DNA of 64,000 bases from NCBI GenBank assembly GCA_977006965.1, contig OZ345356.1:1364001-1428000 (forward strand), read 5' to 3'. Below, in pieces: positions 52,546-60,555 of the stretch (positions are counted from its first letter, which is position 1; every line of letters starts with the position of its first letter). Origin of the DNA: Phymatolithon calcareum (lineage: Eukaryota > Rhodophyta > Florideophyceae > Hapalidiales). Both the position numbers and the translations under genes were made by a program. The notes beneath the pieces were generated by a model. That model saw only the letters and a list, made by a program, of their open reading frames with translations, was not told where the DNA came from and did not search any database.

Positions 52546-52567
52546 TTCGAATTTTCCCGCAACCCCC
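52546..52567. repeat. right terminal inverted repeat of the DDE element
   Basis: The reverse complement starts GGGGGTTGCGGGAAAATTCG, identical to the ends of the element at 23731-24982. The matching left end was not found in 50.5-51.6 kb. Confidence 0.8.
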
Positions 52568-52840
52568 GGCTCAACTTTTAAAAACTGCATTCGTGCATCG
52601 ACAGCATTTCTGTTCCCGCGATGACAGAAAAGACCTGCAGGGTTTATTCTAAGAATTACACGCAACGCTTGTTTTCTTAAGAACGAGATGATAAACGGCG
52701 CATCTGTTTTGCGACACAGATTTTAGTAAATTTAATGTAACTAAGACGATTCATTCAACCGGGCTTATAGCTCAGGAGTGATACAAATCCATTATGCAAA
52801 ACAATTGCAATCCGGATTTCATGCCCCTTCTACAGAACGC
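52568..52840. other. no gene recognised
   Basis: Spacer without ORF or repeat. Confidence 0.3.
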
Positions 52841-52967
52841 TCTGCATTCATGTAGACAGAATCTAGCCAAAACCCCTTGGCCTTAGGAAAGTTGCCCCGA
52901 GCGTCAGCAGATGCGTTGGTAACTTTTAAATAAAAATCTACCTTTCTTCTTCTTCTGCATTCATGTA
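52841..52967 (+). mobile_element. LINE E tail (99 bp) with 14-bp target duplication
   Basis: Insert 52855-52953, ending AAATAAAAATCTACC and CTT repeats, flanked by TCTGCATTCATGTA at 52841-52854 and 52954-52967. Confidence 0.92.
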
Positions 52968-53050
52968 TTAGAACTATTACATTCGCAGATTCATAGAAGC
53001 GTTCCTTTTGTGGCAGCGGAAATTACAGTGTTGTTGCTCCAAATCACACC

Positions 53051-53619
53051 GCAGTATCAGGGGAAAGTTATACAGGGGGAGGAAAGCAAGTCGGTTGTCA
53101 TATCGTTTTTCTCAAGCGCTTCACGTACGGTCTGTATGAAGCGTGAACGGCAATGCGAAAATGCATCATAAAAATATGTGAGAAAGCCGCCAGGAAGTTG
53201 TGAACATTGGGAGCCCCAATGTTGCGACGGCTCACGTTGCGCCATTCGCCTCTGGCTGAAAATTATCAGAATTAACGTTGATGGGCAGTGTGTAGTGCGG
53301 TGTGCACAAACGATGCATTTGAGCCCAAGCTATCGCACCTTTCACCTGCGCACGCATCGATCCCGGCGCCACGCAAGCAACCGTTAACGCACACGCACGT
53401 CCATGTCGTAGTGCACCTTGCTTAAGCGCCGTTCTTATTGGCAGATCTCGTGCGACGGGCACGTCTCGCAGTGCATCAACATCAGCTTTTCAGATATATT
53501 TTTGATACTCGAAATCCCTCATAATTTACCGTGCACAACGCAACCAACGTTTTCACTATAATCTTTGAAACTTCCAAAACTGGCTTTCCTCCCCCTGTAT
53601 AACTTTCCCCTTGCAGTAT
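53051..53619. mobile_element. MITE (555 bp) with GCAGTAT target duplication, related to 34.9 kb
   Basis: CAGGGGAAAGTTATACAGGG at 53058 and its near-complement ending at 53612 are inverted ends of about 40 bases. GCAGTAT flanks at 53051-53057 and 53613-53619. The interior has no supported gene. LINE A copy 2 inserted two bases beyond its right flank. Confidence 0.8.
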
Positions 53620-53758
53620 CATATTGGAAAGCCACCAACTGTACTTGGACTGGACCGACCGGGCCCAGTCAGCGTAAGTGGTACGTGCCCGGCGAAACAG
53701 AGAAAATCTGCAGGGGAAACTCCCCAGGAGGTCCCCACCCTCTTAGGCGCGAAGCGTC

Positions 53759-55357
53759 ATGCCTCCTGGAGGCGAAATGGAGGCCACAGAGGACCGCGGA
53801 GGCCGAGAACTTCGGTGGTTAACGCAAGAGAGTCGCCGATCGAGACGTCGTGCGAGTCGAAACTCGACGGCGGAAAATGGAAATACTCAAAAATATATCA
53901 AAAATTTGAGTCAAGAAATCGATCAAGAGAGGACCACAGGTCCACAAGCAGTATCGTTGGCAATCGGGAGAAATCCGCGAGAAGGAGCTACGACAACCGC
54001 CCCCACAAAAGCTGGGGACACGAGTCAGAAGTTGCAGCACCCACCCACGGTGAAAGACAACCCCACTCGGCAATTGTTTTCTTCGATCCGAAACATGATC
54101 TCGTGTTTTGGATGCGAGCGACGGGGAGCACTTAGCATGACAGGAGGATACGGAACGGTCCCTCTGGTACTCAAATGCACCAAATGTCCCTCGAGGAAGA
54201 ACGGAAGTGACGTTGTAGCGTTTTTGGACGAAATGTTAGCATCCATTCAAGAGAAAAACACCTCGAAAACCTTAACTGAGAGAACAAGGGATCCAGCGAG
54301 AGATGACGCTTGCGACTACAGATCTCTAATGAAGAGACTCGACGAACTTGAGAGGAAGCACACAGACACAGTGGGCCGAGTGACCATCATGGAGGCAGAA
54401 CTGGCTACGCTAAGGGAAGAAAACCAGACATTGAAGGAGCAACTCCAGAGAGAAAACGTAACACAGTCGAGTCCGGAACCAACCCAGGACAGTGCCTCTG
54501 ATACTGAATTTCCCCCTCTGACCAAAACGGCACACAAGGAGGTGACAAAACCGTCATTCCTAGATACAGCACGACGAGCAGTGGAAAATCCAAAGGTCTA
54601 TGAAGAAGACAGACCGAAATTGCACGCATTTACTGAAAGAATGGGGCCTATGATGAGGCCTGAAAAAAGCCCAATGGTGGAACTGCTGTATTTCAAGAAC
54701 CTCCCGAAGACGGAAAGGGCGCACATCGAAGAAGCTGTTCGGGAACTTCTTGCGAACAGACGTCTACTGCATGTCTCGTTTATCGGAAACTCAGTTATGG
54801 AGCTTCTTGTTGAGAAGGTTGATAGCCCGAACATCATCAGTCTCGTCCGATCAGCTAAAATCGTTCACATGCCTCACTTCAACGCATTTGAGAATGCTCT
54901 AAACAAACACCAGATACCAAACGCTCTCGAAGGTCAAAAAAAGAACATGGAAAAATTGAGGGGACGTGCGCGGTATTGCGCAGCAAAGGCGAACAATATC
55001 GTTGCCCGAGAATGGTACCAGGGTATGGCGAAAGCTGCAAACAGAAGATTTTTCGACCTTTGTGTTGAAAACGCAGTGACGGCAGAGAGGCGTAATCTGG
55101 TGGCACCGGAACTGCGTCAGGCGAGACTGCGTCAGGCGAGACAAGAAGCAGAGAATACAAAAGGAGAAACAGTCGAACCGCCGAACGCAGTTACTGGAAA
55201 TCCTCAACAACCAGCAAAAGCAATTGTCTCAGAGACAGTTGATTCGGACGGTCAAGGGGACGAGGAAGACATTAGCCCCAATCATGCAGGTATAAGCGAT
55301 CTGACACCAGATACTCTTCAGGACGATGAAGAGGACAACATGCAAAATGCTATTTAA
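53759..55357 (+). CDS. LINE A ORF1 protein, 532 aa, intact
   Basis: The ATG at 53759 (GTCATGC) is the first of two close methionines. Residues ~115-150 hold a cysteine cluster (CFGCERRG ... CTKCPSRK), a possible zinc-binding motif. Residues ~180-240 form a coiled coil (SLMKRLDELERK, EAELATLREENQTLKEQLQR), as in L1-type ORF1 trimers. Residues ~310-440 are a conserved basic domain (RRLLHVSFIGNSVMELLVEK, GRARYCAAKANNIVA, AKAANRRFFDLCVE), also present in copy 1, likely for nucleic-acid binding. The tail is acidic. ORF1 proteins of LINEs bind the element RNA as a chaperone; that role is inferred. The stop overlaps the ORF2 start by 11 nt. Confidence 0.85.
   Translation: MPPGGEMEATEDRGGRELRWLTQESRRSRRRASRNSTAENGNTQKYIKNLSQEIDQERTTGPQAVSLAIGRNPREGATTTAPTKAGDTSQKLQHPPTVKDNPTRQLFSSIRNMISCFGCERRGALSMTGGYGTVPLVLKCTKCPSRKNGSDVVAFLDEMLASIQEKNTSKTLTERTRDPARDDACDYRSLMKRLDELERKHTDTVGRVTIMEAELATLREENQTLKEQLQRENVTQSSPEPTQDSASDTEFPPLTKTAHKEVTKPSFLDTARRAVENPKVYEEDRPKLHAFTERMGPMMRPEKSPMVELLYFKNLPKTERAHIEEAVRELLANRRLLHVSFIGNSVMELLVEKVDSPNIISLVRSAKIVHMPHFNAFENALNKHQIPNALEGQKKNMEKLRGRARYCAAKANNIVAREWYQGMAKAANRRFFDLCVENAVTAERRNLVAPELRQARLRQARQEAENTKGETVEPPNAVTGNPQQPAKAIVSETVDSDGQGDEEDISPNHAGISDLTPDTLQDDEEDNMQNAI
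55344..55357 (+). promoter_or_regulatory. conserved ORF1/ORF2 overlap ATGCTATTTAA
   Basis: ORF2 ATG lies 8 bases before the ORF1 TAA in both LINE A copies (37006 and 55344), with identical sequence ATGCTATTTAAG. The arrangement suits coupled termination-reinitiation. Confidence 0.6.
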
Positions 55358-55813
55358 GAAAAAGTGGCGTTTGGCAACCTTTAATGTTGGGGGCTCTCCA
55401 GAGACCCCAACATACATAGACAAATTGATGAGAAACCACAGTGTTGATATGGCTGCAATAACGGAAACACACTTGAGGCCAGAAGGGAAAATTCGATCCG
55501 ATTTCTACTCCATCAACGTAATGCGCCCCCTTCCGCAGACAGGGCGCAACTCCGGAGGGGTTTCGCTATTCTTCCGCAAACACTGTGGAAGTCGACTGAT
55601 TTTTAAACACGCAGAAAAAAATTCCAATTAATTATCGCCCAAGTGGGGGAGGTAAAAGTGGGAGCCGTTTACATATCCCCGGCGGCAAACCGAGCGGAAA
55701 CGGAGAAATGCCTAGCCATGGTCAATACACACGCAAGAGACAAGGCCATTGTTTGCGGAGATTGGAACGCTCGCCACAATAGGTGGGACGTCCGATCAAA
55801 TAGGAAGGGAAAC

Positions 55814-56008
55814 TGGTAGTCCTACATCACCCACATATCGAGAGACTCGAGTTCATAGCGCACATGGGTGATCGCATGACTCGCCAGCCACATATCTGGC
55901 TGGCGAACCAAGCACGCGACACACTGTGCCACCCAGCCGACAGCCACATCTAGCCTACAAATAGCTAGAGTTCCACCATTCCAATAAACCAAGGAACTAG
56001 TCTCCACA
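55814..56008 (+). repeat. 5' LTR of the copia element
   Basis: 195 bp, TGGTAGTCC...TCTCCACA. Contains an inner palindrome CCAGCCACATATCTGGCTGG. CCAATAAACC near its end may act as polyadenylation signal. Confidence 0.95.
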
Positions 56009-56026
56009 GGTTATGGGCCCAGGACG
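56009..56026 (+). other. primer-binding site, complementary to the initiator tRNA-Met anticodon arm
   Basis: GGTTATGGGCCCAG directly after the LTR is the complement of CTGGGCCCATAACC, the anticodon stem-loop (CAT anticodon) of eukaryotic initiator tRNA-Met. Drosophila copia uses such an internal tRNA fragment as primer. Confidence 0.85.
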
Positions 56027-56146
56027 TTAACCACCATAGCGCACTTAGAGAACCTTCACCAGAGCCGCTTTCCGGCGCGCTCCACGCGTAACGACAACCC
56101 CAAATACGCAAAGTCAGGAACCAGTCACGCCAAAACCACGGCCGCC

Positions 56147-59100
56147 ATGGCACAGACTAACGACCACATTCCCACCCGCCCCTGGCCCACGGACGGAGTC
56201 GACAAACTCAGCGCCGACGCTGCCAACCACCGCGACTGGAAGCTCTGCGTCGAAGCCGTTGCGCAGGGCCAGCGCGCCGAACACCTGCTCACCCGTTCGC
56301 CAGCGGCCGCCAGCGGTATCGAAATGGCGCAAGCGGCGCTTCTAAAGTCATTCCTCATGCTCACGGTCCACACATCTTTTCGGCAAGCCATAGCCCCAAT
56401 GACCGCTCTCAACGCTTACAAACATCTCATCCAGCAGGCTCCTCAGACATCAATCTACGACGTTGCCGCAACAGCCATCGTCAAACCACTCGACACCTAC
56501 CCGTCAGCTGCTGCCTACATCGCCGCACACCGCGACCGCCACGATCGCCTCCTATCCGCCGACTCAACTCACTTCCTGGCCAATCCACCCGCATACATCG
56601 CGGACATTCTCGCCGGCCTCCCGCCATCCAACCCTCACGCGCACTCCATTCGCGAGCTTTACTCCTTCCTTCCCGACAATCAGAAGACAACTGCCGTCGT
56701 CAGCCGTCTCGTTGCCGCCGTTCTGCGTCTGCCCATGGCGACGAAGACTCCGCGCGGAAACAGTCGCCGCAGTCATGCGCAGGGCTCCTCAACCACGAAC
56801 AACTCCCGCCAACGCTACGGCCGTCGTCCGGGTGACCCATCGGTCAACGACTACAAGTGCATGAAGCACTTGATGGACAACCACACGGAGGGTGATGACC
56901 GCTGCCGCCGCATTGCGGCCCGCTCGACCTCGACCGCCAACAACACACAGCCCTCTGCTGCCGCCGCCATCGCCACTGACCCTAACCTCATCAACACGGT
57001 CGCCGACACAGTTGCCGCTATCTTAGCCGCTAGTAACGCGCCGGAGGGTGACAACATAAACAACAATCAGCAGTACATCATCGCCCCTCTCCTCGACTCG
57101 GCCGCAACCCATCACATCACTACCTCTGGCGCCCCTCTCCGCCGCACGCGGCAAATCAAAACGCCGGTCCGCCTCGCCGACAACAGAACAACCCTCGCAA
57201 CGCAAGTCGGTAATGCGACCCTTGCTGGATCCCACACCAACATTCCACTGGACCAGGTGCTGCGAGTGCCTGCCCTTGCCCGCGACCTCATCTCTGCAGC
57301 CCGCCTATCACAGTTCCACGATATCCTCATTAGCCGCGGAAGATTCTTCGTAACGAAACAAAGCACCTTGCCGCCCGCGAATATTATCGCAACCGGTACG
57401 CAAACGGGAAACGTACTGCAGTTCGACAGGCCTCTGCCCGCCGTAGACCAGTCTCGCACCACGCGTTCCGCGGCACTAGTGCCTGCATCATTGCGTCACG
57501 TGCACAATGCACTCGCACACGCCCACCCAGCCGCAATCAGGCGGGCTCTACACAGCAATCCGCACATGAAAAGTCTCGTTTCGACATCGAAAGGTGTCTA
57601 CACGTGCAGGCCGTGCGCAGAAGCGAAGCTCACCAGATCCCCTCATCCGACCCTCGGCAACTCGCAATACAAACCGATGTACAAACTGAGCTCAGACACT
57701 GCGGGGCCACTTAATCGCTCTGTGCGCGGCAACCGCTACTTCACCGTGCTTGTTGATGCTGCCACTGGCTTTCTCACTGCAATTGCGTCGCGCACAAAGC
57801 GTCAAGCAGGCGAGCAACTCGTGCAGGCCATACAGCGTCTCCAGCGCGCTACTGGACACAAAATCAAACGTATGCACTCGGATGGCGCACCAGAACTTTT
57901 TGCTGGAGCACCGCGAAAATTTGCGCTCAGAGAAGGCATACAGATATCGCGCTCAGTACCAAACAGTCCACAGATGAACGGACAGGCAGAGCGAGCTATT
58001 CGCACGCTGAAAGACTGCATCCGCACCCAGCTCGCATCCGCGCGACTCCCACAGGGATATTGGGACTACGCTCTCGAGGATTGCACTGCCAAGAGAAACG
58101 CAACGCCAAAGAGCGGAAAAATCAAGTCACCCCACGAATCCCTCTTCGGAACGCCGTCCAATCTTCCGCTTACGCTGCCTTTCGGATCAAAAGGCTATGT
58201 CCCAAACAAATCTAAAACCATGCAGAGCTTTACCCCGCGCGGCATTGCCTGCCGCTACCTAGCTCCAATTTCCAAATCCACCATTAACGTGCTCGACATT
58301 ACAAAGCGCAAGGCCATAGATGCTCGTGCCGCTGAGTTCGTTCCGACACGCGATCCTAGACGCCCACTTGAAAAACAGTCCGAAATCGGCAGCTCAGTCG
58401 GCTCCGCCCGCCTGAGCACCCTACCGCCCACAAAAGACGAACAAGCTTCAGGAATCAAGAGCAAGCCCCCAGACCAGAAAAAGGCTACAGTCGCTACCCA
58501 GATGCGATCACTCAGACCGCGCAGTACACTTCGCCTCCCACCACGTTATCGAGATGACAGCACGACAGATCCTACCGCTCCCGAACATACCGCAGCCACG
58601 AAAACCCCGTCCTTCAAACCATCGCCGCCGCATCGGCCATCCAGCAGTGGCTGGGCGGCCTCAGCGCAATGTGACGAAGAGCCGCATGTTGCTGCTATCA
58701 GCGCTGATCTCGAAACGCCAATGCGCCCACCGTCAGACCCGCGATCAACCAAGCAGGCCCTTCGCGGGCGTTTCGCGCAGAAATGGGCACAAGCCCATGA
58801 CGCTTTTATTGACCGAATGGTTTCCCTTGGCGCATGGGCGTTCACCACACCTCAGCCCAGCGACAAGCCAGTTCAGAACACCTGGAGCTACAGACACAAG
58901 ACCAACGCTGAAGGATACCTCACCGGCTTCTCTGCGCGCTGCACAGCCCGGGGAGATTTAATGAAACCGGGAGTGCACTTCGACGCCGAGCGAACTGCAG
59001 CTCAATCGCCTTCGCATGCTGCTCGACGCTTCCTCTATGCCAACGCCGCACTGCGAGGTGAGCACATCCGCAGCGTCGACGTCCCGAGCGCTTACCCTCG

Positions 59101-60304
59101 TGCTCCTTCGGACCCTCGGTTTCGCGTAACGATGAAACAGCCGCGCCGCTCCGACGGCACCTTTACCGCACCAGGAAAGCTTGTGCTGATACAAAGGGCA
59201 CAGATGGGCAGCCCGGACGGTGGATTTTTATGGGAACGCCACCGCAACGCTAAGCTGACTGAGTGGGGCTGGAAGGCAATCAAAGCAGAGCCTGGTTGCT
59301 TCGTACACACGGATCCCTCTACCGGCGCCACCGCTCGCCTACTAGCCGATACCGACGACTTTGTTCTAACATCCTCGGACAAGTCATACCTACAGCGCCT
59401 GATAACCAAACTAATGAATGAATGGCAGGTCACGGAGCAGGTTCCAGTCGACCAGCACATGGGCGTCGCCATAGAGCGCACGCGCACCGGCGTCAAACTG
59501 TCAGTCCGCAAGCACATCGAGCAGCTTTTGCGCGAATTCGACTTGTCAGACGGCAATCCATGCGCCATGCCGCACGACCCTCAAACCGATCTCTCTGCCC
59601 GAAAGCCGGGAGAGGCGCTTCTCGACAAGGAGGAACACAAGCTCTACAGGAGTGGAATCGGCCTCGCCCGTTTCATCGCCGACACCGTAGTGTATGAGAT
59701 CGCTTATATCGCAAGCCATCTCGCACGCTTCCTCGACGCGCCCACCCAACGCCACATGACCGCACTCAAACGGCTCGTCCGCTACCTCTCCGGGCGAAAG
59801 GATGCCAGCATTACCTACTCGCACGGTGCCGACCCAGTACTGCGCGCGTATTCTGACAGCGACTGGGCAGCGTGCCCGAGCACGCGAAAGTCGCGCACTG
59901 GCGTCGCCGTCACATACGCAGGAGACCTGATTTACTGGAAGAGCAAGCTCCAGAAGTCAATCTCGTTATCTTCCGCGGAAGCAGAATATACCGCTGCCTC
60001 CGAGGCAGCTCGGATCATTGTATGGCTCTACAACCTGGCCAACGAGTGGAAGATACCGATTCGCGCCCCTATCAAGCTGGGAGTCGACAACAAAGCCGCT
60101 ATCTCAATGTCCGTGGCAAACGGCGCCACAACGCGCAGCAAACATATCGATATTAGGTCGCGCTACATAACAGAGCAGGTCCAACGCGGCTTGATCGATA
60201 TACAACACATCCCTGGCACGAGGCAGCCGGCTGATATTTTCACAAAGCCCCTAGGAAAGCAGAAGTTCCTCGACAATCTGCGAATTATCCGCAATCACGA
60301 CTAA
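56147..60304 (+). CDS. copia gag-pol polyprotein, 1385 aa, intact
   Basis: ATG at 56147 in a GCCGCCATGG context. Residues 1-230 are gag-like. The protease motif LLDSAATHHIT lies near residue 315. The integrase zinc region (HNALAHAHP ... CRPCAEAK, about 450-490) and the core follow: SDTAGPL (~517), MHSDGAPELF (~578) and PQMNGQAERAIR (~614), giving the D-D-35-E triad. Reverse transcriptase (about 880-1130) contains SVDVPSAYPRA and LLADTDDFVL (~1069, the DD of the active site, with ADT in place of the usual YV). RNase H (about 1230-1370) has AYSDSDWA, SLSSAEAEYTA, KHIDIRSRYI and ends PADIFTKPL. All domains are in copia order (integrase before RT). There is no internal stop, so it may be functional. 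No classical CCHC knuckle is seen; CMKHLMDNH...C near 245-260 is the nearest match. Confidence 0.93.
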   Translation: MAQTNDHIPTRPWPTDGVDKLSADAANHRDWKLCVEAVAQGQRAEHLLTRSPAAASGIEMAQAALLKSFLMLTVHTSFRQAIAPMTALNAYKHLIQQAPQTSIYDVAATAIVKPLDTYPSAAAYIAAHRDRHDRLLSADSTHFLANPPAYIADILAGLPPSNPHAHSIRELYSFLPDNQKTTAVVSRLVAAVLRLPMATKTPRGNSRRSHAQGSSTTNNSRQRYGRRPGDPSVNDYKCMKHLMDNHTEGDDRCRRIAARSTSTANNTQPSAAAAIATDPNLINTVADTVAAILAASNAPEGDNINNNQQYIIAPLLDSAATHHITTSGAPLRRTRQIKTPVRLADNRTTLATQVGNATLAGSHTNIPLDQVLRVPALARDLISAARLSQFHDILISRGRFFVTKQSTLPPANIIATGTQTGNVLQFDRPLPAVDQSRTTRSAALVPASLRHVHNALAHAHPAAIRRALHSNPHMKSLVSTSKGVYTCRPCAEAKLTRSPHPTLGNSQYKPMYKLSSDTAGPLNRSVRGNRYFTVLVDAATGFLTAIASRTKRQAGEQLVQAIQRLQRATGHKIKRMHSDGAPELFAGAPRKFALREGIQISRSVPNSPQMNGQAERAIRTLKDCIRTQLASARLPQGYWDYALEDCTAKRNATPKSGKIKSPHESLFGTPSNLPLTLPFGSKGYVPNKSKTMQSFTPRGIACRYLAPISKSTINVLDITKRKAIDARAAEFVPTRDPRRPLEKQSEIGSSVGSARLSTLPPTKDEQASGIKSKPPDQKKATVATQMRSLRPRSTLRLPPRYRDDSTTDPTAPEHTAATKTPSFKPSPPHRPSSSGWAASAQCDEEPHVAAISADLETPMRPPSDPRSTKQALRGRFAQKWAQAHDAFIDRMVSLGAWAFTTPQPSDKPVQNTWSYRHKTNAEGYLTGFSARCTARGDLMKPGVHFDAERTAAQSPSHAARRFLYANAALRGEHIRSVDVPSAYPRAPSDPRFRVTMKQPRRSDGTFTAPGKLVLIQRAQMGSPDGGFLWERHRNAKLTEWGWKAIKAEPGCFVHTDPSTGATARLLADTDDFVLTSSDKSYLQRLITKLMNEWQVTEQVPVDQHMGVAIERTRTGVKLSVRKHIEQLLREFDLSDGNPCAMPHDPQTDLSARKPGEALLDKEEHKLYRSGIGLARFIADTVVYEIAYIASHLARFLDAPTQRHMTALKRLVRYLSGRKDASITYSHGADPVLRAYSDSDWAACPSTRKSRTGVAVTYAGDLIYWKSKLQKSISLSSAEAEYTAASEAARIIVWLYNLANEWKIPIRAPIKLGVDNKAAISMSVANGATTRSKHIDIRSRYITEQVQRGLIDIQHIPGTRQPADIFTKPLGKQKFLDNLRIIRNHD

Positions 60305-60311
60305 GAGCCTG

Positions 60312-60360
60312 ACCGGGGGTGCTAGTCCTACATCTTCCCCAGTCTCTTAATCGTTTTTCT
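60312..60360 (+). repeat. polypurine tract and partial duplicate of the LTR start
   Basis: ACCGGGGG is followed by TGCTAGTCCTACATC, 26 bases of other sequence, then the 3' LTR proper, which starts with the same 15 bases. The 5' LTR lacks this extra 41-bp unit. Confidence 0.8.
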
Positions 60361-60555
60361 TGCTAGTCCTACATCACCCACATATCGAGAGACTCGAGTT
60401 CATAGCGCACATGGGTGATCGCATGACTCGCCAGCCACATATCTGGCTGGCGAACCAAGCACGCGACACACTGTGCCACCCAGCCGACAGCCACATCTAG
60501 CCTACAAATAGCTAGAGTTCCACCATTCCAATAAACCAAGGAACTAGTCTCCACA
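60361..60555 (+). repeat. 3' LTR of the copia element
   Basis: 195 bp, TGCTAGTCC...TCTCCACA, one difference from the 5' LTR. Confidence 0.95.

Noticed and set aside
53759-54135. Overlapping 174-codon ORF at 53611-54135 as a separate LINE gene
   Set aside because: Frame 53759-55357 is longer, continues into the conserved ORF1 domain and overlaps ORF2 as in copy 1.
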